The position numbers and the translations under genes are program-made. From assembly GCF_014653115.1 (NCBI RefSeq), contig NZ_BNAD01000005.1, positions 1-64,000 on the forward strand: a DNA stretch of 64,000 nt. The letters are read 5' to 3'. Position 1 is the first letter of the stretch, and every line of letters begins with the position of its first letter. The notes under the pieces were generated by a model, which saw only the letters and a program-made list of their open reading frames with translations, had not been told where the DNA came from and did no database searches. Of the stretch, positions 10,646 through 19,211 are shown piece after piece. This DNA comes from Nocardioides flavus (ex Wang et al. 2016). Its GTDB lineage: Bacteria; Actinomycetota; Actinomycetes; Propionibacteriales; Nocardioidaceae.

Positions 10646-11423
10646 CGCTCGTCTCCCTGGCAGCGTCGTACTCGGCCCAGATCTGAGTGTCACTCTTCCC
10701 TGCCGCCTTGCCGGCGCGCCAGACCGGACCGGGGTCGACCGCGCGGGGCTGGCGAGCGGCGGTCGCGCGCCAGTAGCCCATCACGTCGTAGTGGCTGGCC
10801 GGCAGGCCCACCTCGCGCATCAGGTGCTTGCGGATCGCCCGCATCTGCGCGGACTCGCCCGCCATCCAGAAGTACCCCTCGCCCTCGGGCCACGCGAGGT
10901 CCTCCACGACCCGGGCGAGCGCGCTCTGGCCGGGTGCGGGCGGGGCGAGCCAGGTGACCTCCGCGGTGCCGGGGAGGTAGCCGGTCAGGTCGTCGGGGAC
11001 CTCGGCCATGACGTACGTCGGCAGGTCGGGGCGGGTCTCGGCGATGCGGGCCATCGCCGGCATCGCCGTGAGGTCGCCGACGAGCAGGAGCCAGGACGCC
11101 CCGGACGGCGGGTCGAAGGAAGCCTTGGGCTCGGTGACCGTGACGACGTCGCCGACGCAGTCGCGCATCGCCCACTCGGTCACCAGTCCGGTGTCGTGGA
11201 CGACCACGTCGAGGGTCAGCTCGCCGTCGGCCCAGGACCGCACGGTGTAGTAGCGGCTCTGGAACTGCCCGGGCACGACCAGGCCGACCCACTCGTCGGG
11301 GACCCCGGTGGAGGCGAACCCCCCCGGACCGTCGAGGCCGTCGAGGACGAGCCGGACGAGGTGGTCCGACAGCGGTTCGCGGCGGCGTACGGTCGCTTGG
11401 AACTGGGCTGCGCGCGTGCTCAC
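10638..11423 (-). CDS. Siderophore-interacting flavoprotein (ViuB/SIP family)
   Basis: A 261-residue SIP-type ferric-siderophore reductase. The FAD-binding motif RYYTVRSW is at about 76-83. The NAD(P)H-side segment YFWMAGESAQMRAIRKHL and the closing MGYWR are also typical of the family. Such proteins release iron from siderophores using NADPH or ferredoxin. The gene lies 20 bp downstream of the methyltransferase gene tmsB and overlaps era by 8 nt. It is therefore read in the same operon, although no siderophore genes are near. An electron-transfer role with the neighbouring fatty-acid enzymes is possible but unproven. Confidence 0.85.
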   Translation of the reverse strand: MSTRAAQFQATVRRREPLSDHLVRLVLDGLDGPGGFASTGVPDEWVGLVVPGQFQSRYYTVRSWADGELTLDVVVHDTGLVTEWAMRDCVGDVVTVTEPKASFDPPSGASWLLLVGDLTAMPAMARIAETRPDLPTYVMAEVPDDLTGYLPGTAEVTWLAPPAPGQSALARVVEDLAWPEGEGYFWMAGESAQMRAIRKHLMREVGLPASHYDVMGYWRATAARQPRAVDPGPVWRAGKAAGKSDTQIWAEYDAARETSDG

Positions 11424-11443
11424 CGGACGAGGTTATCGGTGGC

Positions 11444-12739
11444 TCACCAGTCGGGGCGCATCGGGAACTCGGACCGTCCGTCGTCGTGGTTGCGGGTCGC
11501 CAGCACCTGGTGCAGCTCGACCTCGCCGCGCTCGAACCCGACCCGTGACCCGGCGATGTAGAGCCCCCACACGCGGGCGGTGCCCTCGCCGACCTCCGCG
11601 ACGCACTCGTCCCAGTGCTCGACGAGGTTGCGGTTCCAGTCGCGCAGGGTGGCGGCATAGTGCAGGCGGAGGTTCTCGGTGTGCTGCACCTCGAGGCCCT
11701 GGTCCTGCGCGGCGCCGACGATCGTGCCCGAGCCGATCAGCTCGCCGTCGGGGAAGACGTAGCGGTCGATGAACGCGCCGGTCTCCTGCCGGCGGTTGTG
11801 CGGCCGGGTGATCGAGTGGTTGAGCAGGCGTCCGCCGGGACGCAGCCGGTCGCGCAGGCGCCGGAAGTACGCCGGGTAGCGGCGGACCCCGATGTGCTCG
11901 GTGAGGCCGATCGAGCTGACCGCGTCGAACCCGCCCTCCACGACGTCGCGGTAGTCGAGGTGACGCACCTCGGCTAGGTCGCCGAGCCCCTCACGGTCGA
12001 TCGCGGCCTTGGCCCACTCGGCCTGCTCGAGCGACAGCGTCACGCCGAGTGCGCGTACGCCGTGCTCGCGGGCGGCGTGGCGGACCATGGTGCCCCAGCC
12101 GCAGCCGACGTCGAGCAGCCGCATGCCCGGCTGCAGCCCGAGCTTGCGGCAGACCAGCTCGAACTTGGACCACTGGGCCTGCTCGAGGGTGGCGTCCGGC
12201 GTCTCGTAGAGCGCGCAGGTGTAGGCCATCGACGGTCCGAGCACGAGCTCGTAGAACCGGTTGGAGACGTCGTAGTGGTGGGAGATGACCTCGGCGTCGC
12301 GCACCATCGAGTGCCGCAGCCCCTCGACCGCGCGCCGCCAGCGCGGCAGGTGCTCCTGCGGCGGAGGGGCGGGCGGGCGCAGGTGCGCCAGGCCCAGGCC
12401 GCGCGCGAGCTGCAGCGCCTCGGTCGGCGCGGGCACCCGGAACCGGGTGTGGTCCTTGAGCAGCAGCAGCGCGTCGTACGGGTCGCCGGGGTGGACCCCC
12501 GACAGGTCGAGGTCGCCGCTGACGTAGGCGCGGACCAGGCCCAGGTCGCCGGGCGCGGTCATCAGGTAGGCGAGGCCGCGCTCGTTGTGCAGGTGCATCC
12601 CGACCGGCGCGTCGGGCGGGCCGGCGCTGCTGCCGTCGTACGCCGAGAAGCGCAGCGGCAGCCCGCCCCTGACCAGCCGGTCGACGGCCTCGCCGATCGG
12701 CATCCGCGCGGTCGCCGCCGGAGTGGATCCAGAATTCAT
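11444..12739 (-). CDS. tmsB: Fatty-acyl-phospholipid SAM methyltransferase (CFA synthase family, TmsB/BfaB-like)
   Basis: A 431-residue member of the cyclopropane-fatty-acid synthase family. SAM motif I is LLDVGCGWGTM. The upstream family signature ISHHYDVSNRFYELVLGPSMAY is present, and so is the C-terminal YIAGSRVGFERGEVELHQV. In Actinobacteria, a member encoded next to an FAD oxidoreductase adds a methylene at C10 of oleoyl phospholipid on the way to 10-methylstearate (tuberculostearate). The 4-nt ATGA overlap with the upstream FAD gene supports that assignment over plain cyclopropanation. The start ATG is at 12739. Confidence 0.82.
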   Translation of the reverse strand: MNSGSTPAATARMPIGEAVDRLVRGGLPLRFSAYDGSSAGPPDAPVGMHLHNERGLAYLMTAPGDLGLVRAYVSGDLDLSGVHPGDPYDALLLLKDHTRFRVPAPTEALQLARGLGLAHLRPPAPPPQEHLPRWRRAVEGLRHSMVRDAEVISHHYDVSNRFYELVLGPSMAYTCALYETPDATLEQAQWSKFELVCRKLGLQPGMRLLDVGCGWGTMVRHAAREHGVRALGVTLSLEQAEWAKAAIDREGLGDLAEVRHLDYRDVVEGGFDAVSSIGLTEHIGVRRYPAYFRRLRDRLRPGGRLLNHSITRPHNRRQETGAFIDRYVFPDGELIGSGTIVGAAQDQGLEVQHTENLRLHYAATLRDWNRNLVEHWDECVAEVGEGTARVWGLYIAGSRVGFERGEVELHQVLATRNHDDGRSEFPMRPDW

Positions 12740-14115
12740 CGTCGTCCCACCACCTTGTCGTAGAGCGAGGTCAGCCTGTCGTCGGGGTCGTGCACCGCCT
12801 TGACGCGGGCGAGGTTCGCACCGCCGTAGAGCCGGTCGAAGTCGTCGCGGGAGTAGAACGCCTCGGAGTAGAGGCTCTTGTGGCCGCCGAGAGCCGTGAC
12901 CTGCGCCTCGATCGCGCGGTTGCGCGGCGAGGCCGGGGCGTCGGGCCCGACGTTGACGACGCCCCAGAAGCCGACGTTGACGTAGGTCGTGCCGGCCGCG
13001 AGCGGGTAGCCCGGCCAGGGACGGTCGGAGACGGCGCCGGCGCCGGGGACCCGCCGCAGCCGCAGCGGGCACAGCCAGACGGGGCGCATGCCGACCTCGC
13101 GGTCGAACCAGTCCAGGAACTCCGCGAGGCGGTCGACGGGCACCTCGACGTCCTGGACGACCCGCTCGCCCTGCGGGCGTCCGGCACGCTGGTCGAGGCG
13201 TTCGGAGACGCCGAGGCGCCGGTCGAGCGCGACGAGCCTCCAGTAGACGTCGGAGCGACGCAGCCGGCGCGGCCACACGCGGCGTACGAGCGGGTGCTGC
13301 GCGCCGAACGCCCGCGAGCACCAGAACCAGTCGGTGTCCCAGCGCCAGAGGTAGTCGTGCATCGTGAGCAGGTCGCTCGAGCGCTGCTGCAGCGAGCGGT
13401 AGAAGACCCGCTGCCGGGTGTAGTCGCTCGTCGGGCCCGGCTCGTCGCTCCAGCGGGCCAGGGTGAGGTAGAGCTCGTCGGGCGAGAACGCCACCCCGTC
13501 GAGGCCGTCGACCCGCTCCCCTGCCCAGGACCGGTCCTCCACGATGCGACCCACGGCCTCGGCGAGCGAGTCCGCGTCGCCGAAGCGGACGTGGCGCAGC
13601 GCGACGTGTGCCGGCACCTGCTCGAGATCGATGCGCAGCCGGGTGGCGTAGCCGAGCGAGCCGTAGGAGTTGGGGAAGGCGTCGAAGAGGTCGTCGCCCG
13701 GCTTGGTGGTGACGACCTCGCCCGCACCCGTGAGCACGTCCATCTCGAGGACGGACTCGTGCGGCAGCCCGCTGCGGAAGCTGGTGGCCTCGATGCCGAG
13801 GCCGGAGACCGCGCCGCCGAGGGTGATCGTCCGCAGCTGCGGCACGACCAGCGGGATCCGTCCGTGCGCCAGCGTCACCTCGACGAGGTCCTCGTAGGTG
13901 CACATCCCCTGCACCTCGGCGACGTCGCCGTCGACCTCCACCACCCCGGTCAGGCCCGAGACGTCCAGCCCGGGGCCGCTGCGCGCACGCCCGCGGAACA
14001 GGTTGCTGGTGCGCTTGTCCAGCCGTACGGGCGCACCGGGCGGCAGGGTGGCCCAGGACTCCCTCAGCCTCGCCTCCCCTGCGCGGTGCTGCTCACGACC
14101 AACCGGCGATCGCAC
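12736..14115 (-). CDS. tmsA: FAD-binding oxidoreductase for 10-methyl fatty acids (TmsA/BfaA-like)
   Basis: A 459-residue FAD_binding_4 protein of the DHCR24-like group. The flavin-binding segment VVPQLRTITLGGAVSGLGIE is at about residues 90-110. The C-terminal half has an aromatic-rich DYLWRWDTDWFWCSRAFG region. With the adjacent methyltransferase, such enzymes reduce the 10-methylene acyl chain to 10-methyl. Start GTG at 14115. It lies 39 bp downstream of the deaminase-like gene, within the phoH-era run, and overlaps tmsB by 4 nt. Confidence 0.8.
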   Translation of the reverse strand: MRSPVGREQHRAGEARLRESWATLPPGAPVRLDKRTSNLFRGRARSGPGLDVSGLTGVVEVDGDVAEVQGMCTYEDLVEVTLAHGRIPLVVPQLRTITLGGAVSGLGIEATSFRSGLPHESVLEMDVLTGAGEVVTTKPGDDLFDAFPNSYGSLGYATRLRIDLEQVPAHVALRHVRFGDADSLAEAVGRIVEDRSWAGERVDGLDGVAFSPDELYLTLARWSDEPGPTSDYTRQRVFYRSLQQRSSDLLTMHDYLWRWDTDWFWCSRAFGAQHPLVRRVWPRRLRRSDVYWRLVALDRRLGVSERLDQRAGRPQGERVVQDVEVPVDRLAEFLDWFDREVGMRPVWLCPLRLRRVPGAGAVSDRPWPGYPLAAGTTYVNVGFWGVVNVGPDAPASPRNRAIEAQVTALGGHKSLYSEAFYSRDDFDRLYGGANLARVKAVHDPDDRLTSLYDKVVGRR

Positions 14116-14154
14116 AGCTCCACGCTAGCGAGCCCGGGGCGCCGGCGCGAGGGT

Positions 14155-14487
14155 TCAGGTGGAGAGGGAGCGGACGATCGTGCCGCGCTCGTCGCCGACC
14201 ATGACGGGCACGCCGGGCCCCGCGAGGTCGTGCAGCGCGCTGAGCGCGGGCTCGGCCCCGGTCAGCACGACGGCGGCCTCCAGGCCCCCGGCCCCGGACG
14301 ACACGGCCATGGCGACGCAGACCTCGAGCGCGGACAGGTCGAGGTGGGCGAGGCGCACGCTCGCGGCGGCGTACGTCCGCCCGTCGAGGTCGCGCACCGC
14401 AGCACCCTCGTCGGCGCGGGCCCGGGCGCGCGTGGCACGGGCGAGGGTGACGAGCTTGGCGTCCTCGGCACTGAGCGTGTCGGTCAT
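14155..14487 (-). CDS. Degenerate cytidine-deaminase-like protein (Rv2365c type)
   Basis: A 110-residue protein in the position occupied by Rv2365c between era and the CBS gene in Mycobacterium. The pattern GRTYAAASVRLAHLDLSALEVCVA resembles the cytidine deaminase fold. However, the catalytic HAE and PCxxC zinc motifs are absent, so it is unlikely to deaminate nucleosides. Role unknown. A TAGGCT box ends 6 nt before the ATG (14494-14499), suggesting a leaderless internal transcript that can drive tmsA-tmsB-SIP-era. Confidence 0.65.
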   Translation of the reverse strand: MTDTLSAEDAKLVTLARATRARARADEGAAVRDLDGRTYAAASVRLAHLDLSALEVCVAMAVSSGAGGLEAAVVLTGAEPALSALHDLAGPGVPVMVGDERGTIVRSLST

Positions 14488-14520
14488 GGCGCCAGCCTAG
14501 GAGGCGGGTCGCGACGCTGG

Positions 14521-15837
14521 TCAGCGGCCGCCGGAGCTGACACTCGGCGAGACGTCGTCGTCCTCGGGCTCGGGCTCCAGCACCGTCACCAGCACCGTCT
14601 CGATCTTGTTGCGCCGGCCGGTGGCTCGCTCGGCCTCGAGGCGCAGGCCGTGGCACTCCACCACCGAGCCCGGGATCGGGACCTTGCCGAGGTGCTTGGC
14701 CATCAGGCCGCCGACGCTGTCGACGTCGTCGTCGACGACGTCGAAGCCCACCAGCTCGTCGAGGTCGTCCACCGGATAGCGCGACGAGACGCGGATGGCA
14801 CCGCCCTCGAGACGCTCGACCTCGACCTCCTCCACGTCGTACTCGTCGGTGATCTCGCCGACGATCTCCTCCAGCACGTCCTCGATCGTGATCAGGCCGG
14901 CGGTGCCGCCGTACTCGTCGACGACGACGGCGATGTGCTGGCGTCGTGCCTGCAGCTCGGTGAGGAGGGCGTCGACCGGCTTGGAGTCGGGGACGTAGTG
15001 GACCGGGCGCATCACCTCGTCGACGCGCTGGGTGAACTCCACGTCCGGGGCCTCGAAGTCGCGGCGCACGAGGTCCTTGAGGTAGGCCATGCCGACGATG
15101 TCGTCGAGGTTCTCGTCGACGACCGGGATCCGGGAGTAGCCGCTGCGCAGGAACAGCGAGAGGGCCTGGCGCAGGTTCTTGTGGCGCTCGATGTAGACCA
15201 CGTCGGGTCGCGGGACCATCACCTCGCGGGTGATCGTGTCGCCGAGCTCGAAGACCGAGTGGATCATCCTGCGCTCACCGGACTCGATGACCGCCGAGGC
15301 CTCGGCGAGGTCGACGAGCTCGCGCAGCTCGGTCTCGGTGGAGAACGGTCCCTCGCTAAACCCCTTGCCCGGGGTGATCGCGTTGCCGAGCAGGATCAGC
15401 AGGGCGGGGATCGGGCCGAGGATCGTGGTGACCAGCGACACCGGACCGGCCGAGGCGAGCGCGACGCGGACGTCGTGCTGACGGCCGATGGTGCGCGGGG
15501 CGACGCCGATGACGACGAACGAGACGACGAGCATCACGCCGACGGTGGTGAGGAACGTCGGGACGGGTGAGCCCTGGTAGGCGTCGCGCGCCCAGGTGGC
15601 GACCAGCACGATGGCGCTGATCTCGCAGAGCAGGCGCATGAGCAGCGCCGTGTTGAGGTAGCGGGCGGGGTCGTCGAGCAGCGTCACCAGGCGCGGGGCG
15701 CCCGGCCGGCCCTCGGCCTTGAGCTCCTCGGCGCGGGCGCGGGAGAACGCCCCGAGCGCGGCGTCGGCGGCGGAGAAGAGCCCCGCGAGCACGACCAGTA
15801 CGGCAGCCGTGCCGAGCTGCCAGATGTCGGCGGTCAT
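14521..15837 (-). CDS. CNNM/CorC-type membrane protein with CBS pair (HlyC family)
   Basis: A 438-residue protein with an N-terminal CNNM (DUF21) membrane domain (hydrophobic segments at about 8-30, 60-85, 95-115 and 130-150). Two CBS domains follow ([24 protein letters not shown] and [14 protein letters not shown]), then the C-terminal CorC/HlyC transporter-associated domain ([16 protein letters not shown]). Relatives are linked to Mg2+ or Co2+ efflux, though transport is debated. Only 10 bp separates it from ybeY. It is the equivalent of Rv2366c in the conserved phoH-ybeY-CBS-era order. Confidence 0.9.
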   Translation of the reverse strand: MTADIWQLGTAAVLVVLAGLFSAADAALGAFSRARAEELKAEGRPGAPRLVTLLDDPARYLNTALLMRLLCEISAIVLVATWARDAYQGSPVPTFLTTVGVMLVVSFVVIGVAPRTIGRQHDVRVALASAGPVSLVTTILGPIPALLILLGNAITPGKGFSEGPFSTETELRELVDLAEASAVIESGERRMIHSVFELGDTITREVMVPRPDVVYIERHKNLRQALSLFLRSGYSRIPVVDENLDDIVGMAYLKDLVRRDFEAPDVEFTQRVDEVMRPVHYVPDSKPVDALLTELQARRQHIAVVVDEYGGTAGLITIEDVLEEIVGEITDEYDVEEVEVERLEGGAIRVSSRYPVDDLDELVGFDVVDDDVDSVGGLMAKHLGKVPIPGSVVECHGLRLEAERATGRRNKIETVLVTVLEPEPEDDDVSPSVSSGGR

Positions 15838-15847
15838 GTCGGCCGCC

Positions 15848-16321
15848 TCAGACCGAGTCGTGGGTGGGGTCGGGCGCGCTGCGCCACGCGTCGAGCAGCT
15901 CGCCCTGGAGCCCGAACATCACCGCGTGCTCCTCGGGCTCGGCGTGGTCGTAGCCGAGGAGGTGCAGGATGCCGTGCACGGTGAGCAGGTCGATCTCGGC
16001 CTCCCGACCGTGACCGGCCTCCACTCCCTGTCGCTCGGCGACCGACGGCGCCAGCACGAGGTCGCCGAGGACGCCCTCCTCGGGCTCCTCGTTGACCTTG
16101 CCGGGTCGCAGCTCGTCCATGGGGAAGGCCAGGACGTCGGTCGGGCCCTCCTTGTCCATCCACTGCTCGTTGAGCTCGGCGATGGTGTCCTCGTCGACCG
16201 CCTTGATGCACAGCTCGGCCTGCGGGTGGACCCGCATCCGATCCATCACGAAGCGCGCCAGCCGCGACAACCGGCGTACGTCGAGCTCGAGGCCGGACTC
16301 GTTGAGGACCTCGATGCTCAT
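15848..16321 (-). CDS. ybeY: Endoribonuclease YbeY
   Basis: A 157-residue zinc-dependent RNase involved in 16S rRNA 3' maturation and ribosome quality control. The metal site HGILHLLGYDH is intact, with His at about 116, 120 and 126. The upstream segment TDVLAFPMDE is also conserved. The start ATG overlaps the phoH stop (ATGA), so the two are translationally coupled. Confidence 0.96.
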   Translation of the reverse strand: MSIEVLNESGLELDVRRLSRLARFVMDRMRVHPQAELCIKAVDEDTIAELNEQWMDKEGPTDVLAFPMDELRPGKVNEEPEEGVLGDLVLAPSVAERQGVEAGHGREAEIDLLTVHGILHLLGYDHAEPEEHAVMFGLQGELLDAWRSAPDPTHDSV

Positions 16322-17406
16322 CGCGGTCCCCGCTCGGTCTTCTGCGGGCCGGTGCGCGGCCGACGCTCGTGCCCGTCGACCCGCTTGTCGGACTGCCGGT
16401 CGGCGAGCCCGGCCGCGTGGTTGTCGGCGTCGAAGACCTCGTAGGCCTCGACGATGCGTCCGACCAGCCGGTGGCGCACGACGTCGGTGCCGGTGAGGCG
16501 GCAGAACGAGATGTCGTCCACGCCGTCGAGGATGCCCTCCACGACGCGCAGCCCGGACTTGGTGCCGGAGGGGAGGTCGACCTGGCTGGTGTCGCCGGTG
16601 ACGACGATGCGCGAGCCGAAGCCGAGGCGCGTGAGGAACATCTTCATCTGCTCGGGAGTCGTGTTCTGCGCCTCGTCGAGGATGATGAAGGAGTCGTTGA
16701 GCGAACGACCGCGCAGGAACGCGAGCGGGGCCACCTCGATGGTGCCGGCGGCCAGCAGCTTGGGGATCGTCTCGGGGTCGACCATGTCGTGCAGCGCGTC
16801 GTAGAGCGGGCGCAGGTAGGGGTCGATCTTCTCGCTGAGGGTGCCGGGCAGGAAGCCGAGCCGCTCCCCCGCCTCGACGGCCGGCCGGCTGAGGATGATC
16901 CGGTTGACCTCCTTGGCCTGCAGGGCCTGCACGGCCTTGGCCATCGCCAGGTAGGTCTTGCCGGTGCCGGCAGGGCCGATGCCGAAGGTGATCGTGTGGG
17001 TGTCGATCGATTCGACGTAGCGCTTCTGGTTCAGCGTCTTGGGCCGGATCGTGCGCCCGCGGTTGGAGAGGATGTTGAGGCTCAGCACGTCGGCCGGGCG
17101 CTCCTGCGTCTCCGTGCGCAGCATCTGGATGATCCGCTCGACCGTCTCGCCGGTGACGCCCTGGCCGGTGCGCACGAGCGTCACGATCTCGTCGAGCAGG
17201 CGCTCTGCCGTGGCGACCTCGGCGGACTCACCCGACAGCGTGATCCGGTTGCCGCGGACGTGGACGCTGGCGTCGAAGGCGCGCTCGATCAGGCGGAGGT
17301 GCTCGTCGCCCGGGCCGAGGACCGAGACCATGTCGATGCTGTTGGGGACGACCACGGTGTGGGTCGGTCGTTCCGCAGGGATGCCTGGCTGGTTCGTGGC
17401 AGTCAT
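16318..17406 (-). CDS. phoH: PhoH-like ATPase
   Basis: A 362-residue PhoH protein. An N-terminal KH-like region (HVRGNRITLSG) precedes the ATPase core, which has Walker A GPAGTGKT at about 144-151 and Walker B FIILDEAQN. A basic tail (DGHERRPRTGPQKTERGPR) ends the protein. PhoH is an RNA-associated ATPase genetically tied to YbeY. It starts the phoH-ybeY-CBS-deaminase-tms-SIP-era run. Its stop overlaps the ybeY start by 4 nt. Confidence 0.94.
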   Translation of the reverse strand: MTATNQPGIPAERPTHTVVVPNSIDMVSVLGPGDEHLRLIERAFDASVHVRGNRITLSGESAEVATAERLLDEIVTLVRTGQGVTGETVERIIQMLRTETQERPADVLSLNILSNRGRTIRPKTLNQKRYVESIDTHTITFGIGPAGTGKTYLAMAKAVQALQAKEVNRIILSRPAVEAGERLGFLPGTLSEKIDPYLRPLYDALHDMVDPETIPKLLAAGTIEVAPLAFLRGRSLNDSFIILDEAQNTTPEQMKMFLTRLGFGSRIVVTGDTSQVDLPSGTKSGLRVVEGILDGVDDISFCRLTGTDVVRHRLVGRIVEAYEVFDADNHAAGLADRQSDKRVDGHERRPRTGPQKTERGPR

Positions 17407-17524
17407 GGATGCCCGTGTCGGGCGGCCTTCCGGGTCGGTGGCAGAGCCCCTCCATGCTACCGAGCGGGTGAGCCGCGGCCCACCCGGAAGGACGCGGACC
17501 CAGATCGGGCCCGGTCGGGCCCGC
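17407..17524 (-). promoter_or_regulatory. phoH upstream region with inverted repeat
   Basis: The 118-bp gap holds a 10-bp perfect inverted repeat, CCTTCCGGGT at 17426-17435 and ACCCGGAAGG at 17482-17491, with 46 nt between. A TAGCAT box (minus strand, 17459-17454) looks like a -10 element. A second stretch near 17508-17523 has two GGGCCC-containing segments and could end transcription from the copper-lipoprotein gene upstream. Roles are inferred from position only. Confidence 0.35.
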
Positions 17525-18775
17525 TCAGGGGCGGGTGACCTGCAACATCCCGAGGCACATCTCGTCCGTGGTGCCCTCCCCCCACACGACGTAGCGGTCG
17601 GGCTGGCCCTCGAAGGCGGGCAGCTTGTCGCGCAGCCACTGGACGTGGGTGCAGGTGACCTTCACCTGCTCGAACGGCTGCAGGGTGATCGGCTCGATCG
17701 GCCGGCTGCCCTGGTCGTCGAAGTCCCAGACGGGGATGTCGAGGATCGTCTGCGCCTGCGGCGTGCCCGGGCGCACCTCGACCTTGATCGAGCGCCCGAG
17801 CAGGTGCATGTGGGCGGCGACGCCGTGGATGGTGATCGACTCGCCGAGGGTGCGTACGCAGGACTGGGTCTGTCCGGCCCTCGGCTCGCCGCCGCAGAGG
17901 AAGTAGAGGAGGTCGGCGGTGTTGCCGTCGGCGCCGAAGCGCTCCTTGACGTCGGCGACCGCGGCGTCGCGGTCGCAGAGCTCGCCGTCGGAGTGCTTCG
18001 GCCGACAGGGCAGCTCGACCGGCGCGGGCAGCAGCATGGTGGACAGGCCCTGGTACTTCCGGTTGCCGGGGGCGAGTCGCAGCTGTGCCGCAGAGGTGTC
18101 GGGTTGCTGGCCGGCGAGCAGGTTGTAGTGGACCTGCATCACGACCCGGCTGCCCTTGCGCAGCCGTACGCCGTAGCCGGGCTTGACGACCGACTCCTCG
18201 CCGCCGGGCGCCCACGCACCGATCCATGACGACCGGTTGACGTCCTGGAACTGGTCGAGGCCGGTGCCGCCGAAGCAGGTCCAGCCCTCGCCCTCCTCCG
18301 CCGCGTCCTTGGCCTCGGCCGCCTCGACCTGGTCGGGCGTGACCTGGAACAGGATCACGTGGTGGACGACCTCGGGGTTGCCCGGCTGGACGTGGGTGCC
18401 GGTGAGCCACGCGTCGCGGTCGAGCTCGGGGTCGAGGAGGAAGCAGCGGTAGTCGTCGGTGCCGGTGCCGTAGGGCGCGTCAGGGGTGTAGCTGGCCGGC
18501 ATCGCGATCGTCGTCCGGGTCTCCCCCGCCCGCAGCTTCTTCGGCTTCACCGGCTTCGCCGCCTCGGCGTGGTGGTCGCCTGCGTGCGCCCCGGCCGTTG
18601 CCTCCTCGGCCGTCGGCGACGTGCTCGCGGGCTGCCCTGCCGGCTGGTCGGCCGGCTGGGTGGCGCTGCGGTCGTCCCCGGGGGCGCCACCGCCGCACCC
18701 GGCGAGGGCGAGGAGGCCGAGGACCAGGCCGGCAGCGAGCGCGCGGGAGGAGCGGGGCGTACGGGATCGGGTCAT
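17525..18775 (-). CDS. Lipoprotein with copper type II (PHM/DBM-like) monooxygenase fold
   Basis: A 416-residue exported lipoprotein; the signal ends LALAGC with lipobox Cys at about 27. A His-rich linker (GAHAGDHHAEAA) follows. The body has every copper ligand of peptidylglycine alpha-hydroxylating monooxygenase in the same order: HH in EVVHHVILF (about 138-139), His in VVMQVHYN (about 216), HMH in AAHMHLLG (about 322, 324) and Met in TDEMC (about 406). The first three match the CuH site and the last three the CuM site. Members hydroxylate C-H bonds with ascorbate and O2; the bacterial substrate is unknown. It lies between HIT and phoH, 8 bp after the HIT gene. Confidence 0.78.
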   Translation of the reverse strand: MTRSRTPRSSRALAAGLVLGLLALAGCGGGAPGDDRSATQPADQPAGQPASTSPTAEEATAGAHAGDHHAEAAKPVKPKKLRAGETRTTIAMPASYTPDAPYGTGTDDYRCFLLDPELDRDAWLTGTHVQPGNPEVVHHVILFQVTPDQVEAAEAKDAAEEGEGWTCFGGTGLDQFQDVNRSSWIGAWAPGGEESVVKPGYGVRLRKGSRVVMQVHYNLLAGQQPDTSAAQLRLAPGNRKYQGLSTMLLPAPVELPCRPKHSDGELCDRDAAVADVKERFGADGNTADLLYFLCGGEPRAGQTQSCVRTLGESITIHGVAAHMHLLGRSIKVEVRPGTPQAQTILDIPVWDFDDQGSRPIEPITLQPFEQVKVTCTHVQWLRDKLPAFEGQPDRYVVWGEGTTDEMCLGMLQVTRP

Positions 18776-18783
18776 GTCATCCG

Positions 18784-19137
18784 TCAGATCAGGGTCTCGG
18801 TCATGCGCGACGAGCCGCCGAGCACGTGGAAGTGGGTGTGGAAGACGCTCTGCCCGGCGGCCGCGCCGGTGTTGGCGACGAGGCGGTAGTCGGGGTTGCC
18901 CGACTCACGGGCGATCGTGTCGGCGAGCGTGACGAGGTGGCCGACCACGGCGGGGTCCGCCGCGGCGGAGGCCGCGACGTTCTCGTGGTGGTCGAGCGGG
19001 ACCACGAGCGCGTGGAACGGCGCCTGCGGGTGCAGGTCGCGGAACGCGATCGCGTGCTCGGTGCGGCCGAGCACGTCCGCCGGGATCTCCCCGGCGACGA
19101 TGGTGCAGAAGATGCAGTCGTCCGACGTGGCGCTCAT
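18784..19137 (-). CDS. HIT-family nucleotide-binding protein
   Basis: A 117-residue histidine-triad protein of the HINT type. It has the N-terminal zinc-type pair CIFC (about 8-11) and the active-site triad HTHFHVLGG (His at about 100, 102 and 104). HINT proteins hydrolyse nucleoside phosphoramidates or adenylated Lys. A TAGGCT box ends 6 nt before the ATG (19144-19149), so the transcript is probably leaderless and heads the phoH run. Confidence 0.92.
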   Translation of the reverse strand: MSATSDDCIFCTIVAGEIPADVLGRTEHAIAFRDLHPQAPFHALVVPLDHHENVAASAAADPAVVGHLVTLADTIARESGNPDYRLVANTGAAAGQSVFHTHFHVLGGSSRMTETLI

Positions 19138-19211
19138 CCCACCAGCCTAGAGCGGTGGACAGCGGCGTGGGACCGGAAGCCGGGGGCGCACGTCGGACTA
19201 CCGTGAATGTC

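Noticed and set aside
14155..14487. Functional cytidine deaminase (cdd)
   Set aside because: Catalytic HAE and PCxxC motifs are missing.
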